Shown here: piece after piece, positions 51,358 through 60,024 of the stretch
Layout: each line of letters opens with the position of its first letter
Position numbering within the stretch: the first letter of the stretch is position 1
Origin: Anaerolineae bacterium
GTDB taxonomy: Bacteria > Chloroflexota > Anaerolineae > Aggregatilineales > UBA2796
Length of the DNA stretch: 64,000 nt
Direction of reading: 5' to 3'
Assembly (NCBI GenBank): GCA_019637615.1
Contig: JAHBVJ010000019.1
Location: 110,796 to 174,795 of the forward strand
Notes under the pieces: generated by a model
Told to the model about the DNA's origin: nothing
What the model saw: the letters and a program-made list of their open reading frames with translations, nothing else
Database searches by the model: none
Made by a program: the position numbers and the translations under genes

Positions 51358-51999
51358 ATGGTACCATCAAGCTCATCTAGAAACTTCCTCATCGGGCGCG
51401 TCATCGGGGTTGCGCTGCTTGGCGGGCTGCTGATACTTTTCCTGCGCCTGCTGGGGATCGGGGTCATCCCGACCAAGCCCGTTTATGACGCTGACAAGTA
51501 TCTGGTAGATTTTTCGTCCGTCCTCGGTAAACAGTGGCAGGCCGATGGGGCAGATCAGCATGTGACGACTGGTTCGATAGGCTATCGGTACGCGTGGGTT
51601 GAATCGCTCGTTCGGCTCACCAAACACGTCGAAGATGAGCAAGCATATATTTTGCAGGAGGTCATGACCTTTGGGGATGAGGTCTTCGCCTCCGACAATT
51701 TCTACCACACGCAATTTGCGCGTGCGCCGCGCGATTTTAGCGCACGGGTAGGGAGTGTGTTGGGTCCAGCGATTGAACGAGCGCGCACCCGCCTCCAAAC
51801 ACCTGAAAATCAGGAAATCTCCTGTTGGGAAATGCAAGATTCAGAAGAACAGCGCGTGATTTGTACGGCGCAATTCCTCTGCACAGATCATATTATCGAT
51901 CTGAGAATGTTTACCCTAGTACAAGGAAGGCAAAAGGCGGCGGAACAAGAGGTCGTCAAGGCCATTCTGGCGGTCGATGAGGCCTGTGTGAACAACTGA
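51358..51999 (+). CDS. Membrane-anchored protein of unknown function
   Basis: This 213-aa protein has one N-terminal helix (GRVIGVALLGGLLILFLRLLGIGVI) and an outside domain containing YHTQFARAPRDFSAR and a Cys cluster (ISCWEMQDSEEQRVICTAQFLCTDHIIDL). ATG 51358 is the natural start: it lies 19 bp after the preceding stop, and upstream codons are Cys/Arg-rich noise. The domain resembles no named family. Its position suggests cotranscription with the globin and the three-helix protein. Confidence 0.6.
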   Translation: MVPSSSSRNFLIGRVIGVALLGGLLILFLRLLGIGVIPTKPVYDADKYLVDFSSVLGKQWQADGADQHVTTGSIGYRYAWVESLVRLTKHVEDEQAYILQEVMTFGDEVFASDNFYHTQFARAPRDFSARVGSVLGPAIERARTRLQTPENQEISCWEMQDSEEQRVICTAQFLCTDHIIDLRMFTLVQGRQKAAEQEVVKAILAVDEACVNN

Positions 52000-52158
52000 T
52001 GGATTAGCAGTTCGGTACATGGATTGTGCTTAAAAACGTGACATCCGCGTGGATTCCCACTTCAACCGGAAAGATTTATGACATTATTTCAGTCACTTTA
52101 CGGGTTTGCAGCACTCTTGTGATATAACGGCAAGAAACGGCGGGAGAAGGGAAAGCCC

Positions 52159-52314
52159 ATGATAACCGCTATAGGTACCTTGCTCGATCTGGTGACCAAT
52201 TTTCTGCAACATCCCGTGGAAAGTATCGTGATCTTCACTGTGGTTGGCGTGATCATGTATACCGTTGAACAGAAAATGAAGGAGCCTCCTCACCATGAAG
52301 ATGATCATGAGTGA
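52159..52314 (+). CDS. 51-aa small protein with acidic His-rich tail
   Basis: ATG 52159 has an excellent purine-rich Shine-Dalgarno region (GGGAGAAGGGAAAG). The product has a hydrophobic N-terminal half (IGTLLDLVTNFLQ, SIVIFTVVGVIMYTV) and the tail EPPHHEDDHE, a possible metal-binding end. It could be a single-pass membrane peptide. No family was recognised, and it stands alone between the 213-aa gene and the GAF gene. Confidence 0.5.
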   Translation: MITAIGTLLDLVTNFLQHPVESIVIFTVVGVIMYTVEQKMKEPPHHEDDHE

Positions 52315-52388
52315 AGATTGCGCAGAATGGTCGATTAGCTGGCAATATGAGCATCAACCTACTCACCAGTATCTAGATGAAGCGTGAC

Positions 52389-52886
52389 TCACTGGTCTGG
52401 ATCGACAGTATACTGAGCGAGTAGCGATTGAAGATGCTGTATATCTTTGCCTGAAAAGGTGCGCTGGAGAAGCCGACTATCGAGATAGAGTATGCTGAGG
52501 ATGTGGTTGATCTGGAACGGCATACACAAAATGCTGCGCGGGACAAATACTCTAAAATCGTCAATGGACTGAAAAGTTGGCGCTTGCTGATCTACATTTG
52601 TGGTAATGATCGGAGTGTTTTCAGCAAAAACCTGTGAACTAACCAGTTTGAATGCGTACTGATCCTCGGCTGCTACTTTTTCCCAATTAACGGATGCCAC
52701 CATATCAGGTTGACCAGTTTCGAGGTTTAGGGTCACGATACAGCCACGCTCTGCTCCACTGGCCTCTATTACCTGTTCTAGAATTTCCCGGTAGCGTTCA
52801 CTTTGATCTGCGCCCACAACACTCTCCAGACCGTTTAGCGTTCGTGGTCTAGCATATGTTGACCTCAGTTCTGGATAGTAGGGCAT
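52389..52886 (-). CDS. GAF-domain protein
   Basis: This frame of up to 165 aa is almost wholly one GAF domain: ERYREILEQVIEASGAERGCIVTLN, an antiparallel sheet, PRSILCMPFQINHILSILYLDS and FSGKDIQHLQSLLAQ. No output domain is attached, so it may be a stand-alone sensor or a fragment of a larger regulator. A perfect 13-bp inverted repeat (52863-52908) covers the first codons and looks like the terminator of the upstream chitinase gene. The real start may therefore be GTG 52817, which has GGAGAG just upstream. Confidence 0.65.
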   Translation of the reverse strand: MPYYPELRSTYARPRTLNGLESVVGADQSERYREILEQVIEASGAERGCIVTLNLETGQPDMVASVNWEKVAAEDQYAFKLVSSQVFAENTPIITTNVDQQAPTFQSIDDFRVFVPRSILCMPFQINHILSILYLDSRLLQRTFSGKDIQHLQSLLAQYTVDPDQ

Positions 52887-52908
52887 CAGAGCCGATCCAG
52901 AACTGAGG
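52863..52908 (-). terminator. Hairpin downstream of the chitinase gene
   Basis: A 13-bp perfect stem cctcagttctgga/tccagaactgagg with a 20-nt loop begins 28 bases past the chitinase stop. No U-run. It overlaps the longest possible start of the GAF gene. Confidence 0.5.
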
Positions 52909-52935
52909 TGATGTCAAATATTCAGCAAACGATGG

Positions 52936-54135
52936 TTATTTTTTCATCAGGCCATCATAGACGCTGGTAAGCAAAGTGCGCTCAGGATCATCGCCCACCA
53001 ATTCCCAGATCATGATGCCGCCGAAGTTATGTTCCTTCACGTAGGTCGTTTTCGCGGTTAACGATTCAGCATCGTCATAGCTGATCATCATGCCCGTCTT
53101 GGGGATGAACAACCATGGCACTTTGCCCGTGTCGTCCCAGTGGCGGTCGCTGTGGGCGATCCAGAATGAGGCGAGTTCGCGATATTCAAACGAGCCTTCG
53201 GTGCCGGGAATATCTCCATAGGGTTGGAATAGGCCATTGTTGACATCCTTGACTTCTTTCCAACCGCGCCCGTAGAATGGCACGCCGAGCACGAGTTTAT
53301 CGGAGGGTATACCCGCCGCGAGATAGGCTTTCATAGCAGTGTCGGCGCTGCCCGGATCCGCGCCCGGTACTTCATACAACGGCGCATTGAAGCCCGTTTT
53401 AGCGCTCCATGAGCCAGCGAAGTCATAGGCCATGACGTTGATGAAGTCGAGGTTGGGATAGACGGCTTTCCAATCGATGGGCGTGATCTTGTTGGTATCT
53501 GGCGAAGCCGCGATGGTCAGCAGATGGTGCTTGCCGTCGAGCTGGGTCTGTGCGTCGAGCTGTGAGCGCAGTTCCGCCATCAATAGCACGAAGTTGGCGG
53601 GGTCTTGCGGGCGCACTTTGTTACCGGGATCGCCACCGCCCGCCGGATATTCCCAGTCGATATCCAGCCCGTCAAAACCATACTGCGTCATGAAGGCCAC
53701 GCATGACGCGGCGAATTTCTTGCGCGACTCGTCGGTCAGCGCCACATCGGAGAATTTGCCCGACCACGTCCAACCGCCGATTGAGATCAAAGTCTGCAAT
53801 TGTGGATGCGCGGCTTTGAGCAGTTGCAACTGTTTGAAATTGCCCAGCAGTTTTTCCGTCTTGTCGTCATCGGGATACGGGTACTGCGTATCCGCCCATT
53901 CATCACCGAGCACACACTCGCCCGCGTCGGAAATGTTGGCGAAAGCATAGTTGATGTGCGTGAGTTTGTCAGCGGCAATGTCCGTCACGAAAAAAGACTT
54001 TTGGTAGATCGACCACGACGAGAAATAGGCGACGATGCGGGCAGCGGGTTGATCGTCAGCGGCGGCGGTGGGATGCGGGAGGGTGGCGAGGAGCAAGCAG
54101 CCAGTAACAAGTAAAGCAAACAATCTAGATCGCAT
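52936..54135 (-). CDS. Secreted GH18 chitinase
   Basis: This 399-aa protein has a signal peptide (LFALLVTGCLLLATLPHPTAA) and a single GH18 barrel: RIVAYFSSWSIYQKSF, LISIGGWTWSG, the catalytic FDGLDIDWEYPAGGG (DxxDxDxE with Glu acid), MAYDFAGSW and GVPFYGRGW. It hydrolyses chitin or related beta-1,4-GlcNAc chains outside the cell. No chitin-binding module is attached. It follows an SCP2-domain gene on the same strand across a strong hairpin, so it is probably transcribed separately. Confidence 0.94.
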   Translation of the reverse strand: MRSRLFALLVTGCLLLATLPHPTAAADDQPAARIVAYFSSWSIYQKSFFVTDIAADKLTHINYAFANISDAGECVLGDEWADTQYPYPDDDKTEKLLGNFKQLQLLKAAHPQLQTLISIGGWTWSGKFSDVALTDESRKKFAASCVAFMTQYGFDGLDIDWEYPAGGGDPGNKVRPQDPANFVLLMAELRSQLDAQTQLDGKHHLLTIAASPDTNKITPIDWKAVYPNLDFINVMAYDFAGSWSAKTGFNAPLYEVPGADPGSADTAMKAYLAAGIPSDKLVLGVPFYGRGWKEVKDVNNGLFQPYGDIPGTEGSFEYRELASFWIAHSDRHWDDTGKVPWLFIPKTGMMISYDDAESLTAKTTYVKEHNFGGIMIWELVGDDPERTLLTSVYDGLMKK

Positions 54136-54155
54136 GATAACCTCTATCCATAGGT

Positions 54156-54197
54156 GCTGATGGTCGGGACGGGAGCCATCTCGTCCCGACCATCAGC
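54156..54197 (-). terminator. 16-bp perfect hairpin between SCP2 and chitinase genes
   Basis: Stem gctgatggtcgggacg/cgtcccgaccatcagc with a 10-nt loop, 18 bases after the SCP2 stop and 21 bases before the chitinase ATG. It probably terminates the SCP2 transcript. Confidence 0.65.
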
Positions 54198-54214
54198 ATG
54201 GTCTCTATTTCTAT

Positions 54215-54547
54215 TTACATTGCGAACCAAGATTGCAGCTTCATAGCGAGGGTCATATTGCCCTTGACCCTGACCTTGCCCTTCATGAAGGCGTCCATCG
54301 GCTTGAGTTCGCCGTTGATCATGGCGAGGTAGTCTTCCGTACTGGCGATCAGGGTCATATCCGCCGCTGACGGAGCCTCGCCAGCGCCGATGTTGCAGGT
54401 GCCGTTGGCGACCTGTGCCCACCATTTGCCACCGCTATCGCCAGTGATGTCAAATTGAATGGTAGCATTGTCATTTTGTGCCTTATCGGCCTGAAATTGC
54501 GTACACATATTGTCGAAAATGTCTTTTACATTGGTGAAACTCGGCAT
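54215..54547 (-). CDS. SCP2 sterol-binding domain protein
   Basis: This 110-aa stand-alone SCP2 domain has FTNVKDIFDNMCTQFQADKAQ, a sheet around IQFDITGDSGGKWWAQV and the conserved NGELKPMDAFMKGKVRVKGNMTLAMKLQ. These domains bind lipids or acyl groups in a hydrophobic tunnel and are common in Chloroflexota and Actinobacteria. AGGA precedes the ATG. No functional partner is adjacent. Confidence 0.88.
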   Translation of the reverse strand: MPSFTNVKDIFDNMCTQFQADKAQNDNATIQFDITGDSGGKWWAQVANGTCNIGAGEAPSAADMTLIASTEDYLAMINGELKPMDAFMKGKVRVKGNMTLAMKLQSWFAM

Positions 54548-54634
54548 CGAAATCGAATCCTTTCATAGGTCGAGAGTGCGTTAGTATTGTTGAGTGTACC
54601 AAACATTGCTCAGTCCAGACACGTTGAGGTGATG

Positions 54635-55642
54635 ATGCCCCAAGGTCGCATCGAAACAAACTCATTCGAAAGTCAGGTGCTACGTGGGAACCGTCTTGAC
54701 GATCCGCATGTGCGCCCGTTGTCGGTGTATCTGCCCGCTGGCTACGATGATGATCCCGCGCGCCGCTATCCGGTGATTTTGATGCTGTCCAGCCACGGCA
54801 ACACGGGCGCGGCGATGCTCAACTGGCGACCGTGGGACGAGAGCCTTAACCAGCAGCTTGATCGGTTGATTGGCTCCGGCGCAATGCCGCCCGTGATCAT
54901 GATCGTCCCCGATACGTGGACGCGGTTGGGCGGTACGCTACACGTGAATACGCCCGCGCTCGGCAATTATGGCGACTACTTGCTGAACGAGATCATCCCG
55001 TATGTAGATGCGCATTATCGCACACTGGCGGACGGGGCGCATCGTGGTGTGATGGGGCGCAGTAGCGGCGGCTACGCGGCACTGTACCACGCGATGATGA
55101 CGCCGGGGATGTTCGCGGCGGTGGCGGATCACAGCGGGGACGCTTATTTCGAGTTCATGGCGCTGCCGGACATCGCCCGCTTGCACCGGAATTTGATGCG
55201 CTTCGGCGGGCTGGATGGGCTGTTCGCCGCTACCAAGCAGACTGGGAGCAAAGATCAGGCTTTCTACGATTCGGTCAGTATTCTCACCTTCGCGGCAACC
55301 TTCGCGCCGAACGACGCGGCTCCTTACGGTTTCGATCTGCCGATTGATATGGAGACGGGCGCGCTGCGTGAGGATGTGTGGGAGCGATGCAAACACTTCG
55401 ACCCGATCAACCTCGCGGGTGATCCTGATCATGCCGCGTCGTTGCGCGGGCTTAAGGAACTATTCATCGACTGCGGCATGTACGACGAGTATAATTTGCA
55501 GGTTGGTGCTCGGCTGTTGAGCCGCACCCTGACGCGCGTCAACGTTCCGCATACGTACGAGGAGTATCCCGGCGGTCATCGCGGCACACACTATCGGTAT
55601 GAGGTGTCGCTGCCCCGGTTGGCAAAGGCACTGGTTGGGTAA
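54635..55642 (+). CDS. Putative esterase (EstA/esterase-D-like alpha/beta hydrolase)
   Basis: This 335-aa hydrolase has PLSVYLPAGYDDDPARRYPVILMLSSHG, the nucleophile elbow VMGRSSGGYAAL (GxSxG), an Asp-bearing FIDCGMYDEYN and His in GGHRGTHYRYE. This is the putative esterase family that includes EstA, Fes-like and Ag85-like enzymes. ATG 54635 has GAGG at a suitable distance; ATG 54632 and a distant TTG are alternatives. It ends 4 bases before the LysM lipoprotein gene, so the two are cotranscribed. Confidence 0.85.
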   Translation: MPQGRIETNSFESQVLRGNRLDDPHVRPLSVYLPAGYDDDPARRYPVILMLSSHGNTGAAMLNWRPWDESLNQQLDRLIGSGAMPPVIMIVPDTWTRLGGTLHVNTPALGNYGDYLLNEIIPYVDAHYRTLADGAHRGVMGRSSGGYAALYHAMMTPGMFAAVADHSGDAYFEFMALPDIARLHRNLMRFGGLDGLFAATKQTGSKDQAFYDSVSILTFAATFAPNDAAPYGFDLPIDMETGALREDVWERCKHFDPINLAGDPDHAASLRGLKELFIDCGMYDEYNLQVGARLLSRTLTRVNVPHTYEEYPGGHRGTHYRYEVSLPRLAKALVG

Positions 55643-55646
55643 ACGC

Positions 55647-57233
55647 ATGAACCGTCGTCTCGCAATTCTATTGCCCTGTTGTCTGCTGCTCATCGTCATG
55701 GTAGCTTGCGCGCAAACTACGACGCAGATCGTGTATGTGACGGCTACACCGCTGTTTGTCACCGCGCTGCCCAATGATGAGCCAACGCTGCCTAACCCGT
55801 TCAAGCCGACGCCGACGCCGAGTGGCCCGACCGCTACGCCGCTGGTCGTCACGCCGAATCCGACTTTCCCGCCGACGCCCTCCACCACGACGCATAATGT
55901 CGCGGCGGGCGATACGTTGTCGTCGTTGGCAGCGTTGTACGGGACGAGCGTCGAAGAGATATTGAAGCTGAATCCCAGCGTCAACCAGACGACGACGCTG
56001 CAAGTCGGGCAAACGCTGACCATGCCGGGGCGACCAACACAGGAAACGCCCAATACCAAGCTGATCCCTGACAGCGAACTGGTCAATTCTCCAAGCGTGA
56101 CAGGCTTCGATGTGGCGGCGTACATCAAATTCCAACCGGGTTTCATCCGTGTGTATTCGGAAGATGTGTTCGGGCGGCGGATGAGCGGTGCAGACATCAT
56201 CCGGTTTGTCGCTAACAGCACCAGCGTCAATCCGCGCTTGCTGCTGGCGCTGCTCGAATATCGCTCCGGCTGGATCACTAACCCTGTGCCATCGGATAGC
56301 AAGATGTTGTATCCGATGGGGTTCGTCACCAACTGCTCGCCAAATTTGTTCCAGCAGTTGAACTGTGCGGCGAACACGTTGAACGCGGGCTATTACAGCT
56401 ATAAACATCGCGGCGTCACGTTTTTGCAGTTCAAGGACGATTCGCGGTTGGCCTATGCGCCGGAGTTGAATCCGGGCACGACAGCGGTGCAGTATTACCT
56501 CGCTCGCACCGCGAGTGATCGTGCCTCGTGGTTGGTGGATGTCTCGCGGGCAGGCTTTTTCACTACCTACATGGCATTGTTTGGCGATCCGTTCCGCTAC
56601 GCCGTGGAACCGCTGATCCCGCCTGATCTTCAGCAGCCGACGCTGACGCTCCCGTTCGGGCAGGGCGAAGTGTGGTACCTGACCTCTGGCCCGCACGGTG
56701 GATGGGATGCGAATTTCAGCAGTTGGGCGGCAATAGACCTCGCGCCGCCAAGTCCGCCGGATGATGTCCTCGCGTCGCAAGGCTACTGCTACGTGTCGTC
56801 TTATTACATCACTTCGATGGCGGAAGGGTTGGTCGTGCGCAGCAGCGATGGCGTGGTAGTGGTTGATCTGGATTTGGACGGCGATGAGCGCACGGGTTGG
56901 ACATTGGTTTACCTGCATATCGCCTCGGCAGATTCGGTCAAGGCGGGGACGCGCGTCCAGCCGGGAACCAGATTGGGGCATCCATCGTGCGAGGGTTTCT
57001 ACACAAATTCGACCGCGACACATACGCATATCTCGCGGCGCTATAACGGTGAGTGGATTCCTGCCGACTGCTGGGCATGTCCACCGGGTGTAGCCGCGCC
57101 GCCGTTTGTGATGGGGGGATGGCAAGTACACGGCTATCCAAATCAGGTTTATCAGGGTTATTTGCAGAAAGGCGAGCAGGTCGTGCGGGCTGAACAAGGC
57201 CGCGACGATCCCTCGAATCAGATTTCATGGTGA
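55647..57233 (+). CDS. LysM lipoprotein with M23-like C-terminal domain
   Basis: This 528-aa protein has a lipoprotein signal with lipobox VMVAC (Cys 21), and a LysM domain near 85-130 (HNVAAGDTLSSLAALYGTSVE, LQVGQTLTMPG). A large helical middle region follows. The C-terminal domain has VVVDLDLDGDERTGWTLVYLHIA and THTHISRRYNGEWIPAD, like the beta-sheet core of M23 peptidases. The HxH is present, but the first metal His context is weak, so enzymatic activity is uncertain. It probably binds or remodels cell-wall glycan. It is translated with the following gene (7-base overlap). Confidence 0.82.
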   Translation: MNRRLAILLPCCLLLIVMVACAQTTTQIVYVTATPLFVTALPNDEPTLPNPFKPTPTPSGPTATPLVVTPNPTFPPTPSTTTHNVAAGDTLSSLAALYGTSVEEILKLNPSVNQTTTLQVGQTLTMPGRPTQETPNTKLIPDSELVNSPSVTGFDVAAYIKFQPGFIRVYSEDVFGRRMSGADIIRFVANSTSVNPRLLLALLEYRSGWITNPVPSDSKMLYPMGFVTNCSPNLFQQLNCAANTLNAGYYSYKHRGVTFLQFKDDSRLAYAPELNPGTTAVQYYLARTASDRASWLVDVSRAGFFTTYMALFGDPFRYAVEPLIPPDLQQPTLTLPFGQGEVWYLTSGPHGGWDANFSSWAAIDLAPPSPPDDVLASQGYCYVSSYYITSMAEGLVVRSSDGVVVVDLDLDGDERTGWTLVYLHIASADSVKAGTRVQPGTRLGHPSCEGFYTNSTATHTHISRRYNGEWIPADCWACPPGVAAPPFVMGGWQVHGYPNQVYQGYLQKGEQVVRAEQGRDDPSNQISW

Positions 57234-58033
57234 AGCAGTGGATTACCCACGTCAAACGACTGAACCGCATTTATCGATTGTGGCTGGTGGCGGGAATGCT
57301 GATCTACGCGGCGCTGATCATCAGTTTGCCGACCGTGATTTCTACGGTCAGCGCACAAGATCAGCCGACGCCCTATCAGGCTAATATCCCGACTAGAACC
57401 ACTACGCCAGAACCCGTCATCACGATCACGCCATCGCGCACAGCGACAGACTTTGTCAGCCGTATCAGCGTCCAAGCCAGTGATGCGGAAACAGGCGCAA
57501 ATGTCCGTAATGCGCCCGATACCGAAGGCACGACGATCCTCGGCAAGATCAAGCGTGGGACGTTCTTCGAAGCAACCGCCCGTTTTGGCAAATGGGTGCA
57601 AATTCGTTATCTAGGCAGCCCGACGGGGATCGGGTGGGTGTTCGGGGAACTACTCGAATTCAAAGGCGGCGCGTTGGAAGATCTACCTGAAATCACGACA
57701 GACGCCATCCCGACGATGAATGTCGGCACGGTGCAGATCGAGCAAACCCTGAGCTATATCACCGCTACGCCCGGTGCGCTGGAAACAGCGACGGCAGCGC
57801 AGGCCATCGCGACAGGGCAGTTCTCCGCGAATAGCGCGGTGGGCGGCGCAGTGGGTGAAGGTACGTTGCTGCCTACCTTCACGAATCCACCACCGATGGT
57901 CGAAGCGACATTGCCCGCACGAGCAGTAGCGCAAAATCAGGGCGATCTGCCGCCAATCATCCCGATCGTCGGCCTCGCCGTGATCGGGCTGTTCGGGCTG
58001 ATCATCAGCGGCTTGCGGCGTATCGGTGGGTGA
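57227..58033 (+). CDS. Membrane-anchored SH3-like protein
   Basis: This 268-aa protein has an N-terminal membrane segment (RLWLVAGMLIYAALIISLPTVIS). An SH3-like domain lies at about 75-150 (ISVQASDAETGANVRNAPDTEGT, GKWVQIRYLGSPTGIGWVFGELL). A low-complexity linker and a C-terminal helix (IIPIVGLAVIGLFGLIISGL) follow, with RR at the inside end. It is encoded 7 bases inside the preceding LysM gene, so the two act together at the cell envelope, probably on the wall or its polymers. Confidence 0.78.
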   Translation: MVKQWITHVKRLNRIYRLWLVAGMLIYAALIISLPTVISTVSAQDQPTPYQANIPTRTTTPEPVITITPSRTATDFVSRISVQASDAETGANVRNAPDTEGTTILGKIKRGTFFEATARFGKWVQIRYLGSPTGIGWVFGELLEFKGGALEDLPEITTDAIPTMNVGTVQIEQTLSYITATPGALETATAAQAIATGQFSANSAVGGAVGEGTLLPTFTNPPPMVEATLPARAVAQNQGDLPPIIPIVGLAVIGLFGLIISGLRRIGG

Positions 58034-58222
58034 GATCACTGCGCTGGCATAAACAATGGCTTGATGCGAAGCTCACGTGCTGTCTAGCCGCGTGTCACGA
58101 AATCAGCCTCCCATCGCGCAAACTGGCACAGCGTAGTCATGCTGTTGATCAGGTTGCCATCGCGACCGAACAGATGGATCCGCAGATAAGTTGCCGACTG
58201 GAGTCTATGATCAAAAAGCTGA

Positions 58223-58257
58223 CACCATGCCAGCGCCTAATTGACGCTGGCATGGTG
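58223..58257. terminator. Convergent hairpin
   Basis: A 13-bp perfect stem caccatgccagcg/cgctggcatggtg with a 9-nt loop sits directly at the end of the beta-propeller gene and 190 bases after the SH3 gene. The 58034-58222 interval otherwise shows no feature. Confidence 0.6.
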
Positions 58258-59928
58258 CTATTGAGACAATTCCTTATAAGGAAGTTTGGTTGATGGTTCG
58301 CAATTTGACCAAATCCGGGCATTCGAGGTTTGAACTAACTCTGGTGGTAACGGAGCGACGCTCTTGAATTGCCCATCGCGATTGTACATGCTGATTTTGC
58401 CGTCCAGCGTGATCGCAAACGCCTCACTGTTGGGCGTCCAGTAGATATTGTCGCCGTGATACGGTCCAATTGGCAGCCGAGCAACTAATTGCCCCGCTTT
58501 ACTGAACAGTAAAAGGCTGGTCTGGTTAGTATCCACCGCGATGATGCGTTCACCGTCCGGCGAGAGCACGATGTTATAGGCAACCATATCGGAGACGAGC
58601 GTTGTTTGCCATGTTAAGAGATTGATGATGGCAATTTGCCCGACGGCAACGTTATTTGCTGTTGTCGTCTTTGGCGAGAAAAATAGAGCGATTTGACTAT
58701 GGGCGTTGCCTTGCATGACCCACCCCGCCTCTGGGAGCACTAAAGGCGTCACATTGATTGGAGAAGCATGAAGCCCGACCCACTGTTCAGTGAGGTTCGT
58801 ACTATTCTGAAATTTTACGATCATAGCGGATTGATTCGGGATGTTTTGTACGGTGCATTGTTGTGAGGCGGGCAAGGGAATAGGGACATGAGTTTCCGTT
58901 AGCGGCACCATCACAACTTGAGTCGATCCAGCACTGGTTGTACACATCCACGTGGCACCGAGTTCGAAGCTGACCGTCCCAAACTGCCCTACGTACCTGA
59001 AGCCTGCTGTCGGGTTGCCAAGCTGATAGGTAAAAATCCGCATATTGAAGGGGCTAGCAACGGGTAAATCGCTCATGGTCGTATGTAAAAAGCGACCATC
59101 CGCACTGAACAGCACGTACCCATAAGTTCCCCCTTCAGGATACTCCGGTGCTTTGTAGGCGGTCTGCGATTGCTCAAGTTCCCACCGATTGTTTCGCAGT
59201 ACGAAGAGATCGAGTTCATCATAGCTCCCGACTCTGGTGGGGCTGCTGAGGACGGCTACGGCATCCTCAGTGGGCGACCACAGCATAACAGAAGTCTCGA
59301 TCTTGTGACGAAGCTGGATCGTTTGCGACTGCCTAGCCTTAACGGACATGAATGTGAGCGTACCGATTTGTGATGTTGAACTGGAGAAACTGAACCATGC
59401 GCTGTCACGCGACCACTGAAATGCGAATTGATTGATGTGTGAAGCGGGTGTATCAGGTTGAGCCTCATAGGGTTGCGTCGTGGCGAGAATGGGCACAAAA
59501 CTAGCAACATCGTGCAATGTCACCGTCAGGGTTTGTTGTGCCTGATCGACTGTACTGATTGCTATGTATTTGTTGTCTGGTGACGTGCCGCGTGCTGTCG
59601 TAAATTTGCTCGGTGTGGTCGTATCATCCAGTTGACCATAGGCACGTTTGTTGTCTACCACGCCGATCCGATGCTGCCCTAACAAGCCAAAATATTCATA
59701 TGTGGTCATCCGATTGGACTCTGACCAAAATATGTTGGCGACAGAGGCGGGGCGTTTGGACTGATTCTCATGAAAGTATGCGCCATGCCACACATCGAAC
59801 AAATAATGATTTTTGGAGGAACCTAGACTAAGGCAATCCCAATCGGAAGCAGAGGTCTGCTGTGTAACAAGGGCGAGTGATATGGAAAAAACGCCAATGA
59901 TGACTATGACACTGAGTAGAAACCGCAT
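58258..59928 (-). CDS. Exported beta-propeller-like protein
   Basis: This 556-aa protein has a signal sequence (FLLSVIVIIGVFSISLALVTQQ). About 500 residues of repeated beta-strand blocks follow, with TolB/WD40-like phrases (SPDNKYIAISTVD, FQWSRDSAWFSFSSS, SPDGERIIAVDTNQTSLLLFS, TPNSEAFAITLDGKISMYNRDG). No enzyme motif is visible. ATG 59928 is favoured because AGGT lies 7 bases upstream; ATG 59943 is the longer choice. It is probably a periplasmic or surface ligand-binding propeller; function unknown. Confidence 0.75.
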   Translation of the reverse strand: MRFLLSVIVIIGVFSISLALVTQQTSASDWDCLSLGSSKNHYLFDVWHGAYFHENQSKRPASVANIFWSESNRMTTYEYFGLLGQHRIGVVDNKRAYGQLDDTTTPSKFTTARGTSPDNKYIAISTVDQAQQTLTVTLHDVASFVPILATTQPYEAQPDTPASHINQFAFQWSRDSAWFSFSSSTSQIGTLTFMSVKARQSQTIQLRHKIETSVMLWSPTEDAVAVLSSPTRVGSYDELDLFVLRNNRWELEQSQTAYKAPEYPEGGTYGYVLFSADGRFLHTTMSDLPVASPFNMRIFTYQLGNPTAGFRYVGQFGTVSFELGATWMCTTSAGSTQVVMVPLTETHVPIPLPASQQCTVQNIPNQSAMIVKFQNSTNLTEQWVGLHASPINVTPLVLPEAGWVMQGNAHSQIALFFSPKTTTANNVAVGQIAIINLLTWQTTLVSDMVAYNIVLSPDGERIIAVDTNQTSLLLFSKAGQLVARLPIGPYHGDNIYWTPNSEAFAITLDGKISMYNRDGQFKSVAPLPPELVQTSNARIWSNCEPSTKLPYKELSQ

Positions 59929-60024
59929 CGACGTACCTGCCATGTGCTAGTAACTATGCACAGACTCTACCGCCGATAGATGAGACTATTATTAGATTGA
60001 TGGCAAAACGGTGGGTAGTTCCAC

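Noticed and set aside
55668..57197. 509-aa minus-strand frame opposite the LysM lipoprotein gene
   Set aside because: Arg/His-rich antisense composition with no domains. It is exactly antisense to a well-supported gene.
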